A stretch of DNA of 42,740 bases from IMG/VR virus record IMGVR_UViG_3300007346_000056, positions 1 to 42,740 of that record. One strand, given 5' to 3'. Positions 14,579-26,100 of this stretch are shown here, piece after piece. The translations under genes and the position numbers were made by a program. The notes beneath the pieces are model-generated. The model was not told the DNA's origin. It did no database searches and worked only from the letters and a program-made list of their open reading frames with translations. The stretch is from a virus. The stretch's first letter is position 1, and each line of letters starts with the position of its first letter.

Positions 14579-16561
14579 TTATGATACTCCGTGATAGATA
14601 ATAAAGTTAAGTGCAAGGAACGGATTTGTTATATTTAATGCATCGTTTGCTAAATCTACTACACCTCCTGATGTTCGCAGACGTGTTCCAGTTCCTGATA
14701 TGTCGCCGTCTCCTGGTACAACTTCTGATGCACTTGCTGTAGCTGTTGTAGTAGCATAGAACTGCTCTCCTGTACTACTTTTTAAGTCGTGCTCGTGTTC
14801 GGGTAAGTTAGATGCTGCTATTGTAACTTCTTCACTACCTGCTACACCACCCATAACACCTACAGTTGATGATGTAATTCTATTTGCTGATACTACTTGT
14901 CCTAGCCCTGCAGGCGTTCTTCCTCGCATATCTGGTATTTTAAACAATGTATTAGGATCACTCGGTGTTCCATGATACCATGTTGTTGGATCTGCTGAAA
15001 GATATCCCAATACTGTTGCCAAAGCACCGTATGTTGTTAATGATTTTTCTGTTCCGTCTAATATAAACCATCCATCAGGTGCAATCAATCCACCGTACAT
15101 GATTACTGTGCCAACTGGCATAGTATCGATAGAACCGATAATCTGTGCAGGCGTTGCTTTAACTAACGTTCCGCCTTGATTTAATAATACTTCATCTGTT
15201 GTTCTATTAATGCTCGATGCTGCTGATCTACTAGAAATAGCAGCTGATTGTATAGTAGATGTAAATGTTTTAGTAGAGCCGCCGGTCTGGCCGTCAAATA
15301 CAAAACTAGTTGCACTAACATCTCCTGCTAGTGAAAAAGTAGTTACACTGTTGAGTTTTGCTGTACTACCAGCTGTCCCGCTAACATTACCTGTTACATT
15401 ACCTGTTAAGTTACCTGTTATACGATTAGCATGTAATGTATCGTAAGGTAATACTGATGAGCCTATAGAATAAACATTTGCAGTATCAGGCAATATGCTA
15501 GTAGTAGTAAGGCTTCCATCAACATCAAAGTTTCCAGTTACAGTTAGATTTCCTGTTATACTAGTATTTCCTGTTAATGCTGTAGTACCAGTTACTGATA
15601 GGTTGCCGGTAAGTTTTTGATTTCCAACTACGTCTAAACTTTCTGTTGGAGACAGGTTGTTGATGCCTACATTAGTGTTTCCTTTAACTCTGATTGGTAT
15701 TGCAAAGTTGCCGTTGTTGTTAACTCTTAAATCTATCGGAGCACCTGGAACAGCGTTTTCAACAATGCTATTATTACCTTCAACTAACAAACTTAATGTT
15801 TTTGAAACACCAACTTCTAAGCCCTGATTGGTTTTTATTTGAAGTTTTTCTGTAAGTTGATTAACAATGTTGTTGCGCATAAATGTTGAACTTGGTATTG
15901 TTGCTCCACTAATAAGTAAGTTTTCTGCGTTAGTTGCAGTGCCATTAAACTTTGCTGCTGACAATGTTTGATTAAAGTTTGTTCCAACTTTTATCGGTGT
16001 TACACTATTAAATCCAGCAAATGCTGTTTTAGGTGAAAACTCAACTCTACTTGTAATACTAACTGGTATATTTTCAATGTAAACAACTACTACTGTTCTA
16101 GTTGTATCTGTAGTATCTACTAGCTCAACTGATTTAGCTCCGGTGGTGTTTCCATTGCTAAAATCAGGACCTACTAACAGCCACCCGCTGCCTGTATACA
16201 AATACAACTGACTAGTACTAGTATTAACCCAAAGATCGCCTTTGACACTGTTTGTACTATCAGGTTCTGAGGCATTCTTTTTTAAGCCGCCGGCTGCAAC
16301 CCAGTTTGTTCCGTCGTATATTTTTAACTGATCTATACTATCTGTAGTGTCATACCAGAGTTGTCCTTCAACTGGATTTAATGGTGGATTTGCATTTGCA
16401 AAGTTTTCTAATAACTTTAAAAAGTTTTCATTAATAGCAACACCATAATCTGATAATAGTCTACCTGGAAGTTTTAGACTAGTTTCTGTATTGATTGCGT
16501 TATCTTCAACAGTTATAATACCTTTATTAGATTGGTCAGTGAATGGAACTTCGTATGCCAT
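14579..16561 (-). CDS. Fibre protein with tail-collar domain, family member 1
   Basis: A 660-residue protein. It opens with the shared N-terminal domain (GVAINENFLKLLENFANANP, then EGQLWYDTTDS). A shaft of TGNLSVTGTTALTGNTSITG-type repeats follows. From about residue 480 a phage tail-collar domain is visible: MPVGTVIMYGGLIAPDGWFI, then LFKIPDMRGRTPAGLG near 540. An EHEHD motif lies near 588, which recalls the metal-binding HxH of T4 short-fibre and long-fibre tips. It ends with LALNFIIYHGVS, the usual end of collar-domain proteins. AGGAGGT precedes the ATG by a good distance. A role as a host-binding fibre is well supported by the domain order; the receptor is unknown. Confidence 0.85.
   Translation of the reverse strand: MAYEVPFTDQSNKGIITVEDNAINTETSLKLPGRLLSDYGVAINENFLKLLENFANANPPLNPVEGQLWYDTTDSIDQLKIYDGTNWVAAGGLKKNASEPDSTNSVKGDLWVNTSTSQLYLYTGSGWLLVGPDFSNGNTTGAKSVELVDTTDTTRTVVVVYIENIPVSITSRVEFSPKTAFAGFNSVTPIKVGTNFNQTLSAAKFNGTATNAENLLISGATIPSSTFMRNNIVNQLTEKLQIKTNQGLEVGVSKTLSLLVEGNNSIVENAVPGAPIDLRVNNNGNFAIPIRVKGNTNVGINNLSPTESLDVVGNQKLTGNLSVTGTTALTGNTSITGNLTVTGNFDVDGSLTTTSILPDTANVYSIGSSVLPYDTLHANRITGNLTGNVTGNVSGTAGSTAKLNSVTTFSLAGDVSATSFVFDGQTGGSTKTFTSTIQSAAISSRSAASSINRTTDEVLLNQGGTLVKATPAQIIGSIDTMPVGTVIMYGGLIAPDGWFILDGTEKSLTTYGALATVLGYLSADPTTWYHGTPSDPNTLFKIPDMRGRTPAGLGQVVSANRITSSTVGVMGGVAGSEEVTIAASNLPEHEHDLKSSTGEQFYATTTATASASEVVPGDGDISGTGTRLRTSGGVVDLANDALNITNPFLALNFIIYHGVS
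15384..15419 (-). repeat. Three tandem 12-bp units in the collar-domain fibre gene
   Basis: On the minus strand aacaggtaatgt occurs twice with a third near-copy (aacaggtaactt), encoding TGNLTGNVTGNV. The same 12-mer is present once in the plus-strand fibre gene at 1308-1319. Confidence 0.8.
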
Positions 16562-17163
16562 TAAGTATTACCTCCTGAAAGACTTTGTACTCTTACAGTA
16601 TAATCAATCTGTATTAATCTGTTGAGTGATTTTTGTACCGGATGGAAAATCACGTGAGTAAGAAGTCTTCCTGTTCCGCTTGCTGAATAACCTACTAAAC
16701 CAAGTTCATCAAATACAAACTGTTGTTCTGTATCGGCCGCAGTATCAAATGCATCCTGTCCTTCTGGTTCGCCGTAGTCTAACAAACAACTTACAACAAT
16801 ATCAGTATAGTTTGTACCAGTAACGTGACGTGTTTCTATTTTGTTTCGTTGTGGATCAACATTGTTTACACTGCGATCGTCTACCACTTTTGCATATGTT
16901 TGATTGTACAAACTAGCATTTGTACCAGTACTGTTTGGCGTTAAGTATGTAATAATACCTGTTGGGTCAACACTAGTGCCACCGTTGCCAAATGCCATTT
17001 GATATATATAACCTGAACCGGCATTGCCGAGGCTTTCTGCAAGGCTAATACTCATATTTTCATAATGAATAGCATTGCGCTTGTTAACAAATACATGCCC
17101 ACTTTCTGGATTGTGTATTTTTATGTGTCCTTCGAGGTGTACACCGCTTTGTTCGTTAATCAT
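16561..17163 (-). CDS. Virion protein of marine T4-like phages, role unassigned
   Basis: A 200-residue protein. The segments HVFVNKRNAIHYENMSISLA, YQMAFGNGGTSVDPTGIITY, TDIVVSCLLDYGEPEGQDAF and LTHVIFHPVQKSLNRLIQID recall a conserved structural family between the baseplate wedge and the fibre genes. It is beta-rich with no cysteine cluster and no membrane segment. It stands right behind a late box and directly before the three fibre genes, so it may be a fibre-to-baseplate connector. That role is inferred from position only. Its stop codon overlaps the ATG of the next gene by one base. Confidence 0.7.
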   Translation of the reverse strand: MINEQSGVHLEGHIKIHNPESGHVFVNKRNAIHYENMSISLAESLGNAGSGYIYQMAFGNGGTSVDPTGIITYLTPNSTGTNASLYNQTYAKVVDDRSVNNVDPQRNKIETRHVTGTNYTDIVVSCLLDYGEPEGQDAFDTAADTEQQFVFDELGLVGYSASGTGRLLTHVIFHPVQKSLNRLIQIDYTVRVQSLSGGNT

Positions 17164-17186
17164 GTTTCCATTCCGTTCCTATAATG

Positions 17187-17194
17187 TATTTATC
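17187..17194 (-). promoter_or_regulatory. T4-late-type promoter box
   Basis: GATAAATA followed by CATTATAGGAAC on the minus strand. The TAA inside the box is the stop codon of the giant 4545-residue gene. It should drive the 200-residue protein and the fibre genes downstream. Confidence 0.75.
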
Positions 17195-20100
17195 GGGGTA
17201 GCGATATTGTTTTGTCTGTTATAAATTTAGCTATTTGATTTGTACTATTTGCTAGGGATTTTCCTGTATCGTTCCATATTTTTCCTGTTCTGCGAACAAC
17301 TTCAATGAATATTCCATCTGCAGGAGCATCGATATAATCTGCAAGTGTTAACACTGTGATTGTACTACCGTCGACTGTTATTATATTTTCAATAGTATAC
17401 TCTGGATCTATTGTTACATCTGCTTCAGGCGAATCTTGATCTACTGTTTTGTCAAATGTTACAATATTATCTTTGCGCAACCTAGTGCCGGCTAAAAATA
17501 CATCAATCTCGTTTACACTAGTTGGAATAAAATCAAGTATAAACTCTTTGGTACTAGAATCACCAATAAACATAGTTTTAGCTGTTTCGTCTTTATAAGG
17601 AATATTTTCTTCTATGCCTTGTCCTTGTACCTTTGTTGCAACTGGATATTGCTCTTTTATACCTGTTCCTAGCGTTCCTCTTCTTAGTTGTCTAAGTAGA
17701 TTGCCGTCAACACTAAAGTATTCGATACGTTCTTTGTCAATCCAAACAACTCCCGGAGTGCCAAGTGCTTTATTTGGTTCTTGTATTCCTGTGCTGTCAA
17801 CTAACTGAATAGATAAATCATAATAGTTTAATGGTTGTTGCAACTTATACTCGTTATCTTTGTTTAAACGCTTGAAGTGGAATCTGTTTAACATATCTTT
17901 AAAGATACGATATCCAAACTTAGGATCGCTTGTTAATGCGGTAAACTGCAATACTTCAACTTTGTCATTTGATGTAACTTTGTTGTAAAGTTGAACGCCA
18001 GATCCACTTGCATCAAGTGAGTAATCGTTTTGTGGAGAAAGTAATATTCCGTTTTTAAATACCCAAACATAGTTTGCACTTAATGCAGGTTTTTCAAGTT
18101 TGATAAATCCTCTACTCAACAAGTTTTTATCAATATAAAACTGTGTTCCTGCTGGTGCTTGATTTGTATTCCAAACAATATCATACGAGTTTCTTTCAAA
18201 TCCGTTTATATCATGGTTACTGAATACATAGATATCAACTGTTTCCCAATCAGCAGGTGCTTCTGTTAATGATAATACATCAGTTTCAATAAGTTTAATA
18301 TCACCAATGATTGCCTTTGTGCTATCGTTTTCCCAACTTGCTACAATCTCTGGTGTATCATCAATACTTTTTAGCTGGAATAGTTCTCTAATATATCCTT
18401 GAAGTTCTATTGTTAACGTCGAACCCGATCTGCTAAACTTTTCAACACAAGCAATAACTGTAGTACTATCATCAGATAATTCAAAACTTATATCTTGTCC
18501 AACTGCTGGATCATTAACTTCTGAACCATTTTGTATTTGTACTGTTGTGTTTAAAAAGTAATATTCTGCATCTCTGATAATAAAGATTTCTAAAGTATCT
18601 CCAATCAATCCTACATTGTTGTTGAGAAGTTGTACTCTGCCATTTGCAGTGTCATAATAATAATCAAGTACATCGACAATAGAACCATTAATATATAATA
18701 CAACGTCAGTGTTTCTAACTGCTGTTGTATCTTCAAACTGCCATCTATCAATGTCGTAAGCACGGTTGCTATCTATTGTATATTTTTTTCTATAACCTGC
18801 ATTTAAGAATCTACCATCACCACGTTTTACTAAAATATTGTGCGATAAAGGTTTATCAATAACTGGTAGTGCAACATCATTTGTAAATCTATGAACTTTA
18901 TTTGTACCATCGGTTACAAAAGTATTGTCGATTACCATTTGACTGTATTGATTTACGCTGCCGTCATATATTGTATATCCAATGATTTTTCCAGCAGTTA
19001 CTTTGATAGGAAACTCTAGTTGGGCATTACCAGTATCTGATTCTGTAAGTCCGTAATCTGTTGTATCGTTTTGTAATACGCCATTTATTGTTACAAACGA
19101 ACTCAATCCAGACTTCCATGTGATTGGCAGGTTATATATAAACGTATCACCAGTAGAAACAATATTATCACTATCGATTAAATCTACACCGTTGGTTCCT
19201 ATTGTGAGTATCGAAAGATTTTTTCCTTCGTCTAATGCTGTACTATCGTTTAAACTTATGAACTTGTTTTCATAGTCGACATTTAAATCGTCATTATCAA
19301 TAATGTCGCCGTCAACTTTTACAACCAATGTAGTGTTTGTTTGTGGAAAGTTGTCAAACTCCCATTCAATAGTTGTACCATCTGTGATATAGTTTCTAAC
19401 ACTAATAACACCCTGGCCGTCTACACTTCTATTATAAACTTGTATGTCTACAGTATCAAGCACCTGTCCTGGTACTTGCTCTTCTGGACCACCACTGGTA
19501 GTTTCTGTAACAAAGCCGTCGCCGTCAACAACTATGTCGCCAGAGTCGATACCTTTAGCAGTTGTGTATTCAAAGTTTCCACCTTGTAAACTTACATCGT
19601 ATGCTGTTGATTCTGGAGTAAAGCTACCATCGCTTGTTGATTTTCTAATGATCACAACATCGCCGTCTTTGGTTTCAATAACATCGCTGTCTAAGAATAC
19701 GGTATTTGTAATATTATCGCCTTGCGGTGACACCATTTTTGCATTTGGATTGGCTGTTACACTACTTCCATCGTAAAACGGGTCGTCTATTCTTACATTA
19801 TTAAGATATACATTGTATGTTACACCCGATTCCAATACACTGCTCAATGATATTATTTGAGTACTGCCATCTAATGTAATGATTTCATCTTCATAGTTAG
19901 TGTCAAACGTATCAAAATCAATACCATAAGAGTTTGCATCAAACCCAGTATTTTCGCCAAAGCCGATACTATCCATTTGAACGCCACCGTAGTCAACACC
20001 ACTCATTAACTGACTTAGTTCTTTGCCTGGCATGTTTGTAGTAGGCTTGTAAAAGAAGTTTATTCTATCTTCAGCAGTTAACAGGTTGGATGATTTTTTA

Positions 20101-23100
20101 TAGTTTATAACAACAGCAGCATTATTTGCAGGTGCAGTAGTAAATGTTATTTTACCACGATATCTATCAAATGTCTTGGTTGTATCAATAATATTTGATG
20201 CTACAAAATCACTTATTAGCTGTGGCTCCCCTGCTACAGTTATTGATATATCTGCACTATTTGTACTCAGTGGCCATTTTAAACTAAACTCAGTTAAACC
20301 GCCATTACCGACAAATGTTTCTGTTTCATTTAATGTGGTAAAATAGTATGCACCAGCAACTCTATCAAACTTCATCAACATATGCGTGGATCTGATTACA
20401 CTGTTTCCTATCTGTGCATAAACAACTGCATCAACTCCGTCTTCTGTTAAACTTCCGTTTATTGTTACGGTTGGAGTTGTAAAGTATTTTGCTCCAACTG
20501 TATCAACTTCAATGTACTGAATTGATCCACCACCTATATACGCAAGTCCTTCGAGTGTTGGACCACCTCCTCCGCTAACTGTTACATTTGCTGTGTCAGT
20601 ATATCCACTGCCGCCATTGTAAACAACAAACTCTGTTATTTCAAATCCAACATTGTCTAACCAATGTTTTTGTGGGTATGTAGTTGTGGTATCATTTGTT
20701 CCAACAAGACCATTGTTGAAGAACTTGATAGTTTCGCTGATAATCTGGCCACGTTCTGCATCGTAACGAGGCGGCAAATCAAAATCAGTAACACTAGTTT
20801 GTGTTGGTTCTGTTCTATTATACGAACTGATATATTCTCTTATTTTAGTACTATATGGTTTTACTTCTTCAATATAGTCTTGATAGTTAGGAAGATTATC
20901 GTTTTGATAAGTTACTTTTTGTGTAAGCTCACCAACATTGTGTTTTGCAACTACAAAACTAGATTTAAAAATCCAGTCTAAATCAACCTGCTCACTCATT
21001 GCATATCTAATGCTACTAAAGAACAGTTTGTTCCATTCAACTTCTAGTTGATCAACAAACAAGTTATCTCTTAGTGCATATAATATTATTTTTATTTCAT
21101 CAGTTGGCTCACTGTCGTACAACGAAATGTCATAGATTATGTTATCAAATCCGACTGCATCATTTTGATACAATGTATTGCTAAACTCTACTGTGCCATT
21201 TTGTCTGCCTACAACTTTATAGTTAATAGTATAATCTACTTCTAGTTGATTGTCAATCTTTTCTAATAGCATCCAGCCGCCAGAACCGATATTTTCAATC
21301 TTAACAGTATTTCCTAGTTTATCGTCTAATCCAGCAAGTTCATAACTACCATTTATAACAAAATCAATAGATGTAACTTCGCTGTATCCAGTTGCATACC
21401 AGTCAACATACTTCCAATATCTATTAACATCATAGCTTTGAATGTAGTTTCTAAACCATTCTTGTGTGGATGATATCCAGTTGTACACTGCCCACAATCC
21501 GCCTACTCCTGTATCAGTTGTTACAAGAACACTAAACGGACGTACAATAAGTGTAGTATCACTTAAATAGTTTTTGCCGCCATTTACAACTTCAACTTCA
21601 ATAACTTGTCCAAGATTGTTGATGTAGGTTTTTATTTCTGCGTCAACACCCTTACCTTCTATAGTTACAGTTGGACCATGTCGCTTGCCAGATGTATAGT
21701 TACTGTCAATATACCCTCTGCCTGGTTCTGTAATAGTTGCGCCTGTAATAGTTCCGTCAACAATAATAGGTGTAAGAGTTGCTTGTTTAATTTTTGCAGT
21801 ACCGACAAATCTCAACAAACTTTCTGTATCAATCTGTGTGTCCCACTCATTGCTAAACTTGCTTGGTGCAGTCTCAGTTTGGAACAGCGGAGAAATATCA
21901 AAATCATCTACGATTGTATATTGTGATAATACTCCGTTTACTCTTTCAATAACTTGTTTTAGTGCTTCGGCTCTATTAACAAATATAGTTTGATTTGGAT
22001 TATTTAAAATGCCATAACGTTGAGCAACACTGATATTTAAATCAGGCAAAACTTTTCCGTTTTTATCATACCCTGCTAAACTGTCAACCCACTTGTCAAC
22101 AATGTCATTGTTTGGTTTGCTTGATGCTAACCCTTCGACAACCAATGCATATTCACTATGAATGTTTTTGTTTTCTGCATTATCTTGAATATAATAATCT
22201 ACGTGCAAGATAGTATCTTTGTCTTTTACTAGATTTTTTACATTGTGTAAGGCAAACTTTTTACCATCGAGTAATGTAATATGTCTGTAACCTTGACCTG
22301 AAGGATCTGCTATCAAGTTTGCAACATCAAACGAGCTGATCTTTCTGCCATATGTATCAGGCAATGTATTTTTATTTTTAACCCAGAAATAATACTTTGG
22401 TACAAAAACACTTGCTACACTATCGTACACTCTTGCTCTCACATATGAATCATCGCTGTATAAAGTTTTTCCACTTATACTGCTGGCTAATCCTTCAGTA
22501 GTGTCTGCTATTTCATCCCATTCACTTGGTAATAAATCACTTTCAACCCACTCGTACACATCTACACTAAATCCAGGAATAATCTGATTCCATGTATTGG
22601 ATTTATATTGTATACTTCCTTGATATGGATTGTACCATTTTATAGCATCAAGGTCCCACCATAGTTTTCCAACTTGCTGTTTACCCCAAAGATCTGCTAC
22701 ACCAGTGTCTCTAGTGCCAACATTATAAACCGCTGGATCATAATAAGTCTTATAACTAAGTTCTTGTTCTGCAGGGCCAGCAATCCTTCCTCTAATAGGG
22801 TCTATATAATCAAGGTATGTGATCAAATCATTTGTATTTGTATCATATAGCCACACACCTTTGATTTTATCAATATCAACATAGCTGTCGCCTTGGCTGT
22901 TGATATTCCAAGCGTTGGCATTTAAGTCTGTTCTATGATCCTGAATCAGTCCTGTTTTGTCATCAACTACTGTTCCTATCGAAATAACATACAAATGGTT
23001 TCTATTTAATACACTCAATATATCAGATGAATCTGATATATCTACTTGTGAGTAAAGTTTTTCAGCATATACCAACTTGTTGTTTAGTGTTTCGTAAACA

Positions 23101-26100
23101 TAAACTTGTCCGTTGTCTTTGATTGTATCATAAATGCTTGTTGCTTTATTATCAAAATCTGTAAGTTCATTATCAAATGTTACATATGATTCCGTATCAC
23201 CGTTGCGACTTGTTATAGCAAGTTTATTAGAATTAAAACTTACATTAGTACCAAATCTTTCATTCTTTTCACCATTAGGTGCAAGCAATATTTGATCTTG
23301 CACATATGTTCCGTTTGTAAGTTTATATACATATACTGCGCCATTGTAAATACCATTAGCATTTGATAACTGTGCGCCTATTGCTATTTTAGATCCATCA
23401 TCGTTTAGACTTAGTGTAGATCCAAATGCTTCTTCTTCGGTTGCAGGATCAATATTTTCATCAAATACAAATCTGCCATTTGTTTTTCTATATATTGCTA
23501 TACGATATTCGCCGCCAGTTTGAATGCCGCCTAATGCTAATACTTCGCCGTTTTTACTAATATCATAACTTGAACCAATAGCAAGTGCATTTAAAAACTC
23601 ACTACTATCGTCATCAAGTAAGCCGCCAGTGCTATCATCAGTTTGTGATGAATAAGGAACATAACCCAAATAATCAACATATGTATCAAGTACATCCCAC
23701 TGACTATTGTTAAAAGGATTTCCTGCAAGTACGGTTGTATTTGCTCGACGAAGTTCGCCTTCATAATAAACAATGTTATTAGGAATATATTTTGAAATAC
23801 TTTCCCATTCGCCTTTGTAGTTCGAATCTCTTGAATATACATAAGATGTTACATTAGATTGACCTTTGTTGTTAACAAAATAAACACGGCCGTTATCTTT
23901 TAAACTTCTAATGATAATGTTGTGTTGGAAATCGCTTGGTGAAGCTGATTTGATTGCAATACCAAACTGTTCGTTTGTTGACGGCTCTGGACTTAAAATA
24001 ATATCAACTAAAGTAAATGATCCATCGATAAGTTTTTTATAAATGTAAATCACACCTTGATTTGCATATCCAAGACTTGCTCCAGAAGTATCTGTAACTA
24101 TTAGATCTGCTAGTTCCCAATCTTGGCTTAATAGATTAATAGTACTACTTTCTGCTGTAACATCAACTAGAGCTCTCCATAGTGTTCCTCGCTGACTTAC
24201 ATAGTCTCCAGCTAGATAACTTTCGCCTTCAGTAAATACACCCTTGTATCTTGTTTTAACATTTGCAGCAGTTGGCGCACCAACATACAAATATTGTCCG
24301 TTGTCTGTTATTTCAACACTTGTACCAAATGCACCTGCATCATGATGATTAGATAATGGTTCTAATGTTTGCTTTAGTGTAAATGCACTAGCTTCACTTC
24401 CACGAGTGTATATATAAACTTTGCCATCGTCTATGTCTGGTGTTCCAACTGCCAAAGTAGTATTGTTGTTACTAACAGCTAAATCAGATCCAAACTCTCT
24501 ACTACCAGTTTCGGGTGCTACAATACTTTGTTTAAAGCTACGTATAATATCACTATCGTATACTCCAAATGTTCCAGTGCCAATATCGTCAATCCATACT
24601 CTGTCATTATCGTCTAAATCGTAAAGTTTTGTAATATTGTTTATACCCTCAGGTGACGATACTCTGCGTGACGATAGTTCTGATACTATTCCAATAGTAC
24701 TGTCTGACAAGTCAATAAAGTCTTCGGTTATTGGGTTATCCAGTTGTATTTCAAAATCAGTATATCCAATATTTTGTACAATCCAAAAGCCATTAACTTC
24801 TCCATTGACATTATTAAATCCAACAATATCACCTTCTGCAAATGTAATAGGCTTACTAAAGTTTGCTTTAAATCCTAGCTGTGTTTTTTCAATAGACTGA
24901 ATAGATACCGGAGATACAACATGCTTGTAAACATTCCACGATTGAGAATCTTTTGGTACCCATATGTAACTTCCAATATCAACACTATCGATATCTAGAA
25001 CCAATATATCATTTTTTGTAGTTGTTAAAAAGTTTACTTGGTCTAGTTTAACATACCCGGCAGTTTTAGTGTATTCTGCACTACCAGATGTTAATGGCAA
25101 AGATGTATGTGCATAATCAGTTGGAGAAAGATATACATCTTTTCTCGGATATTGATAAACCAAATCTGTGCGTGTTGAATCTACTGTTTCAACAAACTCT
25201 ACAAGTTGTGGCTCTATTCTAAACTGGCTTTCGTCTAGCTTAAATTCAACTTCGTCGTAACTTGTGGTTGCACCGTATCTACCAACACGTATTGCCCATT
25301 CTTCATACAGTTCAACACTATCGGAATCTGCTGAACCAAGTTTGTCAAATAGCTTTGTAACAGCATTTGATGTACCTTTGTCTTGTATAAATCCCTGATA
25401 GAACTTGTATTGACTAACATCGTCTTGAATAATATTAGCAAGATATTCACGCTTTTGATATCCGATAAGATGCTGAGCCAATCTTTGTTGTTCACTATCA
25501 AAGTTATCAGTATCTAAATCATAAAAATCTGCAAACTGATTTGCTCTATAATCCCAGTTTGGTTTTAATTCACTTACAGGTTTACTATCTAATCTGCTCC
25601 AGTTTCCATAAATGAAATCTTGTGTGCCACTGTGTGTAAATCTAGCTGCATAATAAAACTCTTTGTATTTTACTAGTTCTGCAGTTTTATAATCTTTATA
25701 GCTGGTCCATTCAGTAACTTTAGCGTCATCGTATATAAATCCTGGAATATTTAAACTACCATTCCAATCGTCTGTTCTATATCCAACAACTTTCAACCGC
25801 TCTTGTCTGTATCCTGTTTCAGGTACATAGATTGTATCGTTGAATACTGTTGTGTTATCAACTAACACAAGATGTTCTTTTTGTATCAGCGGTAGTTTGA
25901 GAAGATATATTCCGTCATCCTCTGATGTTAAACTAAATCTGTTGGTGTTGTCTCTGTAAATACTAGAACGGTTTTTACTAATCACATTTCCGTTTTCATT
26001 TAATACTGCAAATCCATAAAGATTGCTGTGTATATTATCAACTACATAAAAGTCTTTTTCAAACTCGACTTGATTTGCTAATGGTGATAATGTTAATGTG

